Positions 9,209 to 17,244 of a stretch of 64,000 nt of DNA are shown one piece after another; the stretch's first letter is position 1; every line of letters starts with the position of its first letter. A program made the translations under genes and the position numbers. The notes beneath the pieces are model-generated. The model was given only the letters and a program-made list of their open reading frames with translations, had not been told where the DNA came from and did no database searches. Source of the stretch: Microvirga zambiensis WSM3693. GTDB taxonomy: Bacteria > Pseudomonadota > Alphaproteobacteria > Rhizobiales > Beijerinckiaceae. The stretch covers positions 124,001 through 188,000 of the forward strand of contig NZ_JAERQD010000007.1 of NCBI RefSeq assembly GCF_016735695.1. The letters are read 5' to 3'.

Positions 9209-10024
9209 TCAAGCCGAGATGCGTTTCGGCCGGGCCGGAAGCGGATCCAGAAACGGAAAAATGGCGAGGCCGACCAGGAAGCCGCCGATATGCGCCTCCC
9301 AGGCGATGCTGGCATCCGCGAGCCCCAGGGGTTCCACGAAAGCGAAGACGTAGTTCGTGGCGAACCAGATCCCGAGAAAGATCAGGACCTGCCTGTTGCG
9401 CACCATGTGCCACAGGGTCTCCCGCGGCTTCTCGTGCGGCTGGGTCAGGCGCCCCTCCCAATGCCAGGCCGCCGGGGCGAACATGAACCACGAGGCGGCG
9501 GCCATCATTCCGGATACGGCGCCCGACGCACCGATCATCGGCAGGACCTGCAGGGGATTCATGACGGCATAGAAAACCGCCCCGCCGATGGCGGAGGCCG
9601 CGGACAGGGTGAAGAACCGCCCGGCTCCGCAGCGTCGGACGAGAGGCGTGCCGAAGGCCGCGAGCCAGACGCTGTTGATGAGCACATGAGCCCAGGAGCC
9701 GTGAAGGAAAGCATAAGTCAGCGCCGTCCAGGGGCGCCCTTCGTCGTTCGCAAGCACATACTGCGCCAGCCCCATGAGCGGCGTCACGCTGTCATCGGGC
9801 ACCCCTTCGCGAAGCGCGCTCATCACCTCGCTCGCCTGAACTCCGCCGAAGGCCACGGACCAGCGTACGGGGATGACCGACCAGTCGATGATCAGCGAGA
9901 AATCCGATTCGTCGGACAGAAGCATCCGGACGGCGTGAATGCCGATCAGGACGGCCAGGCAAAGGGTGATCGTGGCCGGAAGGTTGAGGATCGGCTCGCG
10001 GATGCGGGGCGTCTGTGGGGGCAT
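9209..10024 (-). CDS. Rhomboid family intramembrane serine protease
   Basis: 271 residues with six or so membrane segments. Catalytic Ser is in GASGAVSG and the catalytic His in AHIGGFLVG; the L1-loop region and HGSWAHVLINSVW (TM2 histidines) also fit active rhomboids. Cleaves transmembrane substrates inside the inner membrane; substrate unknown. Transcribed alone; its 5' side faces the BTLCP gene. Confidence 0.92.
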   Translation of the reverse strand: MPPQTPRIREPILNLPATITLCLAVLIGIHAVRMLLSDESDFSLIIDWSVIPVRWSVAFGGVQASEVMSALREGVPDDSVTPLMGLAQYVLANDEGRPWTALTYAFLHGSWAHVLINSVWLAAFGTPLVRRCGAGRFFTLSAASAIGGAVFYAVMNPLQVLPMIGASGAVSGMMAAASWFMFAPAAWHWEGRLTQPHEKPRETLWHMVRNRQVLIFLGIWFATNYVFAFVEPLGLADASIAWEAHIGGFLVGLAIFPFLDPLPARPKRISA

Positions 10025-10094
10025 GAAACGCTTTTGTTCTGGGGCAGCGGGTTAGGAATTCCGATGCAGGCGACATTCGACGGGTTGCGGCGAC

Positions 10095-10307
10095 TTAACC
10101 CTTAACCGGGCTTCCAGTCGAGCAAAACCAACGGGTTAGCAATGGCCAAGCTTCTTTTAGAGGAAAGGACTTCCCTCCTCGGGTCCAGGCGTTGAATTTT
10201 TTGTTAACCATAACGGAACCCAATTCAGCGCGACGCGTTAACTCACCTTTTACTTTCCGCTTGAGCGGATAATTCAACCATGTCAGTTTGGTTAAAAGAA
10301 CGTTAAC
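10095..10307. promoter_or_regulatory. Cluster of TTAAC boxes with one full CtrA-type site
   Basis: In the 296-bp gap before the BTLCP gene there are TTAAC half-sites at 10095, 10102, 10204 and 10238. At 10292-10307 is TTAA-N7-TTAAC, an exact match to the CtrA consensus, ending 13 bases before the ATG at 10321. CtrA controls cell-cycle genes in alphaproteobacteria. Match is by eye; binding is inferred. Confidence 0.45.
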
Positions 10308-10320
10308 CGGCTGGTGGGGC

Positions 10321-11004
10321 ATGCGGAAGGTTTCTTTCAAGAACAGCCTTTTCTGTGGCGTAAATGAGAAGTTGGCCATTTCAGGCCGGTTCGTCAAAAC
10401 AGCCGTCCTCGGGTTGTCCCTCATGTTCGTCGGTGCAGCTGCGCAGGCTCAGACCATGGCCTCCCTGCCCGTTTCCAGCGCTCCCATTTCGGCGGTCGGA
10501 ACGGCCAAGCCCCTGCAGGGCTGGTCCCAGTTCTGCGAGACATTCCGGTCCGAATGCGCCGTCGACGTGACCGAGGATACGACCATCGATCTGACGCCGC
10601 AGGTCTGGAAGACCATCGTGTCCGTGAACCAGCGCGTGAACTCCAGCGTCAAGGCCGTGACGGATGCGGATCACTGGGGCGTCGTCGACGTCTGGGGCTT
10701 TCCCGATGACGGCCGCGGCGACTGCGAGGATTTCCAGCTCCTGAAGCGCCGCCTTCTCGCCGAGGCCGGCCTGCCCCGCCGCGCCATGCGCATGACCGTC
10801 GTGATCGACGAACTGGGCGAAGGTCATGCGGTGCTGATGGTTCGCACCAACCGCGGCGACTTCGTCCTCGACAACAAGACGTCGTCGATCCTGCCGTGGC
10901 ACCGCACGGGCTACGTCTACATCAAGCGCGAGAGCCAGGACACGATCGGCTGGGTGTCGCTGGGCGGCATCATGTCGTCGCCGACCACCACCGCGAACCG
11001 CTAG
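10321..11004 (+). CDS. Transglutaminase-like cysteine proteinase (BTLCP, peptidase C93)
   Basis: About 227 residues with a signal peptide ending near AAAQAQ (residues about 25-45). The catalytic triad is readable: Cys in GRGDCEDFQ, His in GEGHAVLMV, Asp in FVLDNK. The BTLCP family is secreted to the periplasm in alphaproteobacteria; some members process surface adhesins, but no LapA/LapG-type partner is visible here. ATG at 10321 gives a normal signal peptide; a TTG at 10288 lies inside the CtrA-type region. The TAG stop is the first part of a family A repeat. Confidence 0.88.
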   Translation: MRKVSFKNSLFCGVNEKLAISGRFVKTAVLGLSLMFVGAAAQAQTMASLPVSSAPISAVGTAKPLQGWSQFCETFRSECAVDVTEDTTIDLTPQVWKTIVSVNQRVNSSVKAVTDADHWGVVDVWGFPDDGRGDCEDFQLLKRRLLAEAGLPRRAMRMTVVIDELGEGHAVLMVRTNRGDFVLDNKTSSILPWHRTGYVYIKRESQDTIGWVSLGGIMSSPTTTANR

Positions 11005-11096
11005 AGCCGTTTCCACTTGCGTGGAAACATCTCCCTTCTTTGGTTCGCCGCATTTTTTGACGGCTAACCGGATCCACTTCGCCGAAAAATGCTCCA
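11002..11096. repeat. Palindromic repeat family A, copy 1
   Basis: About 95 bp from CTAGAGCCGTTTCCAC to CGCCGAAAAATGCTC. Contains a small hairpin TTTCCACttgcGTGGAAA. Other copies at 16711-16806 (same orientation) and 36504-36598 (reversed). Confidence 0.88.
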
Positions 11097-11153
11097 AAAC
11101 GAAACCGGCCCTCACGGGCCGGATCTCTCATCGGGTCGAATATGTCGGGCGGA

Positions 11154-11684
11154 TCAGTCGATCCGCCTTAATTTTTTGGAAAAGAGCTTCCAGTTTTCCA
11201 CGTAGCTGATCGCGGACAGGCGAAGCTGTTCGGCGGCGTGTTCGTCGAGCACCCGGATCGCCTTGGCGGGCGCGCCGACGATGAGCGAATTGTCGGGAAA
11301 AACCTTGCCCTCGGTGACGAGCGCGTTGGCGCCTACGAGGCAGTTCGCACCGATCCGTGCGTGGTTCAGGATCGTAGCGCCCATGCCGACGAGGGAATTC
11401 TCGCCGATCGTGCAGCCGTGCAGGATGGCCTTGTGGCCGATGGTGCAGCCGGCCCCGATGCTCAACGGCGCTCCCATATCCGTGTGGAGCAGAGCCCCCT
11501 CCTGGATATTGGTGCCTTCGCCGACATCGATCAGCTCGTTGTCGCCGCGCAGAACGGCGCCGAACCAGATCCCCACGTCCCGGCCGAGCCGGACCCGGCC
11601 GATCACATGCGCGTCCGGAGCGATCCAGAAGCGGTCCTGTTCGGGCAGGATCGGGGAAATGTCGTCGAGGCTATAGATCGGCAT
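11154..11684 (-). CDS. Gamma-class carbonic anhydrase family protein
   Basis: 176 residues forming a left-handed beta-helix of hexapeptide repeats (IGAGCTIGHKAILHGCTIGE). The metal-binding histidines of gamma-carbonic anhydrases (HTDMG, GHKAI, LHGCT) are all present, as in YrdA/PaaY relatives. Activity cannot be assumed from sequence because many YrdA-type proteins show little. Start at 11684 gives the standard MPIYSLDD; the reading frame continues upstream without a better start. Lies 61 bases downstream of the DUF3126 gene, probably same transcript. Confidence 0.9.
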   Translation of the reverse strand: MPIYSLDDISPILPEQDRFWIAPDAHVIGRVRLGRDVGIWFGAVLRGDNELIDVGEGTNIQEGALLHTDMGAPLSIGAGCTIGHKAILHGCTIGENSLVGMGATILNHARIGANCLVGANALVTEGKVFPDNSLIVGAPAKAIRVLDEHAAEQLRLSAISYVENWKLFSKKLRRID

Positions 11685-11745
11685 CGCGAGCCCGGAATGA
11701 AAAGGCAGCAGAGCCTTGGAAATAAGCTCTGCTGCGGAACGCGGC

Positions 11746-11958
11746 CTAATCCTCGAGATCCGTATCGAGAATCGCCATGGTGAAGTTGTAGGAGCGGTCC
11801 CCGTCCTCGTCATCGACGAACAGCACGCCGACGAATTCCTCACCGATGTAAACTTCGGCCGAGTCGGTCTTCTTGGGCCGACCGACCACGCGGATCGAGT
11901 GGTTCGCAAAGGTCTGGCGCAGGTAGCGCTCGACTTTAGCCATCTCGGGTTTGTCCAC
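11746..11958 (-). CDS. DUF3126 family protein
   Basis: Small conserved protein of 70 residues (core KKTDSAEVYIGEEFVGVLF and YNFTMAILDTDLED). DUF3126 is a family of unknown function found in alphaproteobacteria, often beside cysE, as here. GTG at 11958 is preceded by AAAGGA; the open frame upstream is not conserved. Sits between cysE and the carbonic anhydrase in one same-strand run. Confidence 0.85.
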   Translation of the reverse strand: MDKPEMAKVERYLRQTFANHSIRVVGRPKKTDSAEVYIGEEFVGVLFVDDEDGDRSYNFTMAILDTDLED

Positions 11959-12050
11959 TACAGGTCCTTTCTTGAAATCACGGAAGCAGCACTTGCCACG
12001 CCCGGCAAACGCGAGCAAGCGGCGTTGGGTCCCGGATGGGAACTCGCCCC

Positions 12051-12887
12051 CTAGATTCCGTCGGTATCCGAGAAGCAGTGATCCATGGAGCGGGCCGGTT
12101 CCTCGCATCCGGCCGTGCCGATGACCTTGGCGGGAACGCCGGCCACCGTGGCATTATGGGGCACGGGCTTGAGAACGACGGAGCCGGCGGCGATTCTGGC
12201 GCAATGGCCGACTTCGATGTTGCCGAGGATCTTGGCGCCGGCGCCGATCAGGACGCCGTGGCGGATCTTCGGATGCCGGTCGCCGCGCTCCTTGCCGGTG
12301 CCGCCGAGCGTCACGTCCTGGAGCATGGACACATTGTCCTCGACGACGGCGGTGGCGCCGACGACGAGGCCGGTGGCGTGATCGAGGAAGATGCCGCGTC
12401 CGATCCGGGCTGCCGGGTGGATGTCGGTCTGGAACGTGTCGGAGGAGCGGCTCTGCAGATAGAGGGCGACATCCTGACGCCCCCTCGTCCAGAGCCAATG
12501 CGCGAGACGATGGGTCTGGATCGCGTGGAAGCCCTTGAAGTAGAGCACCGGCTCGATGGCGCGGGTCACGGCGGGGTCGCGGTCGATGACCGCGCTGATG
12601 TCGGCCCGGAACGCCGCGCCGATGGTCCTGTCGTTCTCGACCGCCTCGAGGAAGATCTGCTCGATGATGTCGGCCGGGACGGCCGCGTGGCCGAGGCGCG
12701 AGGCGACCCGGTGGATGACCGCAGCCTCGAGGCTCGGCTGATGCAGGATCGCACTGAGCACGAAGCCCGCGATGGCCGGCTCTGCCTGGACGATGGCCTC
12801 GGCCTCCGCGCGCAGGCGATCCCAGATCGGATCGACCTTCCCGGCGACGGGGTTCAAGACCCCCGGCTTCAGGCGCGTCTGTGTCAT
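12051..12887 (-). CDS. cysE: Serine O-acetyltransferase
   Basis: 278 residues. Makes O-acetylserine from serine and acetyl-CoA for cysteine synthesis. N-terminal helical SAT domain, then the hexapeptide repeat catalytic domain with the active-site His region DIHPAARIGRGIFLDHATG and ERGDRHPKIRHGVLIGAGA. ATG at 12887 with GGGAG eight bases upstream. First gene of a likely cysE-DUF3126-carbonic anhydrase run; divergent from the crotonase across 207 bp. Confidence 0.96.
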   Translation of the reverse strand: MTQTRLKPGVLNPVAGKVDPIWDRLRAEAEAIVQAEPAIAGFVLSAILHQPSLEAAVIHRVASRLGHAAVPADIIEQIFLEAVENDRTIGAAFRADISAVIDRDPAVTRAIEPVLYFKGFHAIQTHRLAHWLWTRGRQDVALYLQSRSSDTFQTDIHPAARIGRGIFLDHATGLVVGATAVVEDNVSMLQDVTLGGTGKERGDRHPKIRHGVLIGAGAKILGNIEVGHCARIAAGSVVLKPVPHNATVAGVPAKVIGTAGCEEPARSMDHCFSDTDGI

Positions 12888-13094
12888 AATAGTCTCCCTG
12901 CCCGCCTCACTGGAGGTCAAATCCGAAAAGACGGCCAATTGCGGGCTCCATCGATGCTTGGTGTAATGGCGCATTGTGATGCGCAAAATCGGTTCAACTT
13001 TTTCACGCCATCCGCAGCGCGTAGAAATTTTTCCGCGTGACGCGCTCTCACATAGATAAGAACTCTCTAAACGCTAACACAGATCCGGCGCGCC

Positions 13095-13895
13095 ATGACT
13101 TACTCCTTTTCGCCCTCGACGTCCAAGCTTGTCGTTTCGGTATCCGACGGTCTTGCGACGATCGCCGTCGATAACCCCGCCAAGCACAACGCCGTCCATC
13201 TTGAGATGTGGAAGGCGATCCCCGAGATCGTGGCCGCCCTCGACCGGGACCCGGCGGTGCGCGTGGTGATCCTGAGGGGCGCAGGCTCGGAATCCTTCGC
13301 CTCCGGCGCCGATATCGGCGAATTCGCAACCGTGCGCGCCGATGCGGAAGGCGGACGGCTCTATGAAGCCATAAACGAGGCGGCGTTCTGGGCGGTCGCT
13401 CATTGCTCCAAGCCCGTCATCGCGATGATCCGCCGTTTCTGCCTCGGCGGCGGCTTCGGCCTCGCCCTCTCCTGCGACCTGCGCGTGGCATCGCAGAACG
13501 CGATCTTCGGCATCCCGGCCGCCCGGCTCGGAATCGGATATCCGCCTGGCGCCATGAAGCTCGTGACCGCGGCCGTCGGCGCCCCGGCCGCCAAGGACCT
13601 GTTCTTCACCGCAAGGCGGATCGATGCCCATGAGGCCGCACGCCTCGGGGTCGTGCAGCGGGTGGTGGCCGACGAGATCCTGGAAGCGTCCGTTCTCGAA
13701 TTGGCCCGGTCGATCGCGGCCAATGCGCCGCTCACGATAAAGGCCGCCAAGGCGGCCATCGACGAATCCGTAGGCAATGCCCATCCAGCCGTCGATCCGG
13801 TCGCCCTCGCCGACCGGTGCTTCGACAGCGCCGATGCGGTCGAGGGGCGCAAGGCCTTCCTGGAGAAGCGCCAGCCGGTCTTCACCGGCCGATAG
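13095..13895 (+). CDS. Enoyl-CoA hydratase/isomerase family protein
   Basis: 266-residue crotonase-fold protein. The oxyanion-hole segments are GADIGEF and CLGGGFGLALS. The place of the usual catalytic Glu pair reads LGIGYPPGA, so it may not be a standard hydratase. CoA-thioester substrate unknown. Convergent with the next gene, stops one base apart. Confidence 0.86.
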   Translation: MTYSFSPSTSKLVVSVSDGLATIAVDNPAKHNAVHLEMWKAIPEIVAALDRDPAVRVVILRGAGSESFASGADIGEFATVRADAEGGRLYEAINEAAFWAVAHCSKPVIAMIRRFCLGGGFGLALSCDLRVASQNAIFGIPAARLGIGYPPGAMKLVTAAVGAPAAKDLFFTARRIDAHEAARLGVVQRVVADEILEASVLELARSIAANAPLTIKAAKAAIDESVGNAHPAVDPVALADRCFDSADAVEGRKAFLEKRQPVFTGR

Positions 13896-13896
13896 C

Positions 13897-14388
13897 TCAG
13901 GCCGCCTTCCGATAGACGAAATAGCGCCCCTCCGGCACATCCGTTTCGGCCGAGACGTCCCGGCACGACGGCATGTCGAAGGCGCGGTCTCCCAGGAGGA
14001 GTCCGCCCGGCTGGAGCAGGGTTTCGAGAAAGGGTGACAGGCGCCGGGCGAGATTGCGGTTCGCCTCCTCGTCGCCCGAGCCGATATCGATATGGATCAG
14101 GGCAGCCGATCCGGTTCCGTGCCGCTCGATGAAGGGCTCCAGGGTATCGAAGAGATCGCCGACGATCAGATAGCCTTCCGGCGGATAGCAGTCGGGATGG
14201 GCGGCCGGAGAGCGCTCGAAGGCGTAGATCTCGCGGCCCGGCAGCCGATCCCTCAGATGATCGTAGGTGCGCCCGTTACCGAGGCCGATCTCCAGAACCA
14301 GCCCTTCGGGACTGGCCTCCCGCGAACCCCAATCGAGCAGGGCGCGCTGAGCGGACAAGCGTCGGATGGCACTGTCGAGCCTGGTCAT
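13897..14388 (-). CDS. Class I SAM-dependent methyltransferase-like protein
   Basis: 163 residues with the SAM-binding motif I, VLEIGLGNGRTYDHL, followed by an acidic loop (YAFERS) and the HIDIGSG strand typical of Rossmann methyltransferases. It is shorter than most, with no clear substrate domain. The stop is one base from the crotonase stop. Target not predictable. Confidence 0.75.
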   Translation of the reverse strand: MTRLDSAIRRLSAQRALLDWGSREASPEGLVLEIGLGNGRTYDHLRDRLPGREIYAFERSPAAHPDCYPPEGYLIVGDLFDTLEPFIERHGTGSAALIHIDIGSGDEEANRNLARRLSPFLETLLQPGGLLLGDRAFDMPSCRDVSAETDVPEGRYFVYRKAA

Positions 14389-14444
14389 TTACATCTCCTC
14401 CCAGACAGATTGGGAGGGGTGACGTTAAGTCAAGCAGCCAAGCT

Positions 14445-15209
14445 TCAGGGGCGGCTGGCGAGGAAGTCGAGAACCCCCTGCTTGTGAACCTTGTCGCCCA
14501 CGGCGAGATTGTGGTCGCGGCCGGGAATGTCGAGCGCCTTCGCGTTCGGGATCAGCTTCGCGAGTTCCGGGCCTGAGCCCGAGACGTCGTCGTTGGTGCC
14601 GACGGAGACCAGGGTCGGCAGCGTGATGGAGGCGACCTCCTGCTTCGTCAGCACCTGCCGCGAACCGCGGATGCAGGCGGCGAGCGCCTTGAGATCGCTT
14701 CCATTCTGTTCGGCGAAGGCGCGAAACATGCGCTGCATGGGATCGGTGAGATCATCGAGGGAGCGCGCTTCCATCGCATCGGCGATGCCGAGCGGCAGCC
14801 CGACGCCTTCGACGAGATGGATTCCGAGGCCGCCGAGAAGCATGGAGCGCATGCGCTCAGGCGAGGCGATCGCCATATGGGCGGTGATGCGCGCACCCAT
14901 GGAATAGCCCATCACATCGGCCTTCTCGATTCCGAGATGATCGAGAAGCCGGCGCCCGTCCTCCGCCATCTTGTAGGAATCGTAGGCCACCGGATCGTAG
15001 AGCTTCTCGCTCTGGCCATGGCCGCGATTGTCGAAGGCAACGACCCGGTATCCCGCCCGCGTGAGGGTCTTCACCCAGAGCGTGTTCACCCAGTTGACCG
15101 CGTGGGTCGAGGCGAAGCCGTGGATCAGGAGGATGGGATCGCCCTCACCCTCGTGCGGCGGGACATCGATATAGGCGATGTTCACGCCCTCGGAATTGAA
15201 ATAGCGCAT
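14445..15209 (-). CDS. Alpha/beta hydrolase
   Basis: 254 residues with the full alpha/beta-hydrolase set: HGFAST oxyanion region, nucleophile elbow GYSMGA, acid in the GTNDDVSG area and His in GRDHNLAVG. Looks like a small esterase/lactonase-type enzyme; the substrate is unknown. Same strand as the methyltransferase 56 bases downstream. Confidence 0.88.
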   Translation of the reverse strand: MRYFNSEGVNIAYIDVPPHEGEGDPILLIHGFASTHAVNWVNTLWVKTLTRAGYRVVAFDNRGHGQSEKLYDPVAYDSYKMAEDGRRLLDHLGIEKADVMGYSMGARITAHMAIASPERMRSMLLGGLGIHLVEGVGLPLGIADAMEARSLDDLTDPMQRMFRAFAEQNGSDLKALAACIRGSRQVLTKQEVASITLPTLVSVGTNDDVSGSGPELAKLIPNAKALDIPGRDHNLAVGDKVHKQGVLDFLASRP

Positions 15210-15313
15210 GGACCCGGATGTGATCGAAATCGGAGGACGGGCGCAAACCTACGCACCCGCCCTGCCGATTGCAACGCCGTCGGATGCATGTCCGACAAGC
15301 GTCGCACTATGCG

Positions 15314-16153
15314 CTAGGCGGCGAAGACACCTGCGTAGTCGCGCGCATAGGTCTCGACGGAACGCGGCGCCTTGCCGGTCAGAGTCTGCACCGCATTGGA
15401 GACGGACGCCGTCCATCCTTCGCGGACGGGATGGAAGATCGCGGCGAGAAACTCAGCATAGGCCTTCGGAACGCCGGCGCTCACGAGCGTCGAGACGAAT
15501 TCGCCGTCTGTCGCGGGCTTGTAGGCGATGGCGCGTCCCGATGCCTGCGAGAGGATTTCTGCCGCGTCTCCATAGCTCAGCGCCTCCGGCCCCGTGAGAT
15601 TGAAGGCCTGCCCGTCGAACTTGTCCGTCGTGAGGGCGGCGGCGGCGGAGGCCGCAATGTCGCGCACATCGATGAAGGCGGACTTGCCCTCGCCTGCCGG
15701 AACCGAGATCACGCCATGCTTGATTCCCTGAAGCCAGAAGATCTCGAAATTGTCCGTGAACCAGTTCGGCCGCAGGATCACGTAAGGCGTGCCGGACCGC
15801 TCGATGAAGATCTCGATCTGGCGGTAAGGGATATCGTCATTGGCATCGGCGCCCGACACGGACTGGAAGACGATCTTCACCTTGCGCTCGGCAGCGAGCC
15901 TGACGAAGGGAAGCACGGTGCCGAGAACGTCGAGCGTGCCGGTCGGTGCCAGGACATAGGCGCGGTCGACGCCATCGAGCGCCGGCGCGAAGGTCGTCTC
16001 GTCCGTAAAGTCGAACCTCACTCCCTCGGCACGGCCGGCCGCCTTGCCCGAGCGGGACGCCGCCTTGACCTGCTCACCTTTCGCCAGCAGCTCGCCCACC
16101 AGCGGCTTGCCCACATTCCCCGTCGCGCCCAGAACCAGGATCTTTCCAGCCAT
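15314..16153 (-). CDS. NmrA/QorB-like NAD(P)-binding oxidoreductase
   Basis: 279 residues, atypical short-chain dehydrogenase fold. NAD(P)-binding motif LGATGNVGKPL at the N-terminus, then SVSGADAN and RPNWFTDN as in NmrA/QorB relatives. Often senses or reduces quinone-type compounds. ATG at 16153 has GGAG seven bases upstream. Divergent from an HxlR regulator, a very common pairing that suggests control by it. Confidence 0.88.
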   Translation of the reverse strand: MAGKILVLGATGNVGKPLVGELLAKGEQVKAASRSGKAAGRAEGVRFDFTDETTFAPALDGVDRAYVLAPTGTLDVLGTVLPFVRLAAERKVKIVFQSVSGADANDDIPYRQIEIFIERSGTPYVILRPNWFTDNFEIFWLQGIKHGVISVPAGEGKSAFIDVRDIAASAAAALTTDKFDGQAFNLTGPEALSYGDAAEILSQASGRAIAYKPATDGEFVSTLVSAGVPKAYAEFLAAIFHPVREGWTASVSNAVQTLTGKAPRSVETYARDYAGVFAA

Positions 16154-16177
16154 TGCAATCTCCAGATATAGTTTCCA

Positions 16178-16223
16178 ATAGATACCAAGCATCTATATTG
16201 ATTATTGAACCCATATCGATATG
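16178..16223. promoter_or_regulatory. Candidate HxlR operator region
   Basis: The 160-bp divergent gap holds two inverted repeats: ATAGAT-N7-ATCTAT (16178-16196) and the perfect 12-bp palindrome CATATCGATATG (16212-16223). Either could bind the dimeric HxlR protein. This rests on position and symmetry only. Confidence 0.35.
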
Positions 16224-16313
16224 CTGCTGTAAAGAACGCACCTTTAAGTGCGATGGTCACCTGAAGGTAACCGTGGACCCGATGGGGCACCGGAACGAGG
16301 AGCATCGGCAGGG

Positions 16314-16691
16314 ATGTCCAGCTACGACGTTTACGCGAAGAACTGCCCGACCCGGCTGGTCCTCGACCGGCTCGCGGACAAATGGGCCCTGCTCGTCCTC
16401 AACCGCCTGACCGATGAGCCGGTGCGCTTCAACCGGCTGCGCCGGGACATCGAAGGCGTGTCGCAGAAGGTGCTGACCCAGACCCTCCGGAACCTCGAAC
16501 GGGACGGGCTGGTCGCCCGCGAGGTCTTTCCGACCGTTCCGGTGACGGTGGAATATTCGCTGACTCCTTTGGGCCGCACGCTGACCCAGACCGTGGCAGC
16601 CCTCACCCATTGGGCGGAAGAGAATTTCGATTCCGTGCGCCTCGCCCAGCAGTCTTTCGACGCCTCGAAGGCCGGTCACGCCCGGCTGTGA
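16314..16691 (+). CDS. HxlR-family winged-helix transcriptional regulator
   Basis: 125 residues. Starts MSSYDVYAKNCPTR with the single conserved N-terminal Cys of many redox-responsive HxlR proteins, then the wHTH (RFNRLRRDIEGVSQKVLTQ, TLRNLERDGLV). Probably controls the divergent NmrA-like oxidoreductase and itself. ATG at 16314 has GGCAGGG upstream; an earlier in-frame start at 16248 would add unconserved residues. Confidence 0.9.
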   Translation: MSSYDVYAKNCPTRLVLDRLADKWALLVLNRLTDEPVRFNRLRRDIEGVSQKVLTQTLRNLERDGLVAREVFPTVPVTVEYSLTPLGRTLTQTVAALTHWAEENFDSVRLAQQSFDASKAGHARL

Positions 16692-16710
16692 CGGGCGCAT
16701 ATTTTTGCTC

Positions 16711-16806
16711 GAGAACTGTTTCCACTCGCGTGGAATCACCTCTCTGCTTTGGTTTGCCGCATTTTTTGACGGCGGACCGGATCCACTTCGCCGAAAAATG
16801 CTCTAG
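16711..16806. repeat. Palindromic repeat family A, copy 2
   Basis: Same plan as 11002-11096: GTTTCCACtcgcGTGGAA at one end, GCCGCATTTTTTGACGGC in the middle and CGCCGAAAAATGCTCTAG at the other end, finishing with CTAG. Confidence 0.88.
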
Positions 16807-16865
16807 GCGCATGCCCCTTCGGCCATTATGGTGCGCGCAAATTTCATCGCTTCAGAGCATTGATC

Positions 16866-17129
16866 ATGGCTGACAAAGGCACTCCGCATTTTCACAACGA
16901 TCCTGGCGTCCCCGTCATTCACGTGGGCGCGAAGGAGTTCATGTGCATCGGCGCGACGCCCCCCTTCGATCACCCTCACATCTTCATCGACATGGGTTCC
17001 GACACCGAGACCGTCTGCTCCTATTGCTCGACCCTGTTCAAGTACGACCCGTCCCTGAAGGCCTATGAGGCCCGCCCGGCCGAGTGCGTCTGGGAGCCCG
17101 ACTACGCCGCGGCGGCCGACGCGCGCTAG
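16866..17129 (+). CDS. zf-CHCC zinc-finger protein (NDUFS6-like)
   Basis: 87 residues. The core CIGATPPFDHPHIFIDMG...VCSYCSTLF carries the Cys-His-Cys-Cys zinc ligands of the zf-CHCC family, homologous to the NDUFS6 accessory subunit of respiratory complex I. In alphaproteobacteria these small proteins are complex I accessory candidates. ATG at 16866; an in-frame TTG is six bases earlier. Its TAG stop is the edge of a family B repeat. Confidence 0.88.
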   Translation: MADKGTPHFHNDPGVPVIHVGAKEFMCIGATPPFDHPHIFIDMGSDTETVCSYCSTLFKYDPSLKAYEARPAECVWEPDYAAAADAR

Positions 17130-17240
17130 AGCATCGGACGGAAAAGTGGATCCGGTTTTCTGTCTCGACCGATGCTCTCATTCAAGGAGAAAGCATCGGA
17201 TTGATCCCAAAAGTGCAAGTCCACTTTTGGGTCCGATGCT
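17127..17240. repeat. Palindromic repeat family B, copy 2
   Basis: From CTAGAGCATCGGAC to GTCCGATGCTTTAA, including CCCAAAAGTGCAAGTCCACTTTTGGG-type inverted arms. It fills the whole gap between the zinc-finger gene and the monooxygenase, whose GTG lies a few bases past it. Confidence 0.88.
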
Positions 17241-17244
17241 TTAA

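Noticed and set aside
16860-16868. TTG at 16860 as the start of the zinc-finger protein
   Set aside because: The in-frame ATG two codons later is the stronger codon and gives the expected N-terminus.
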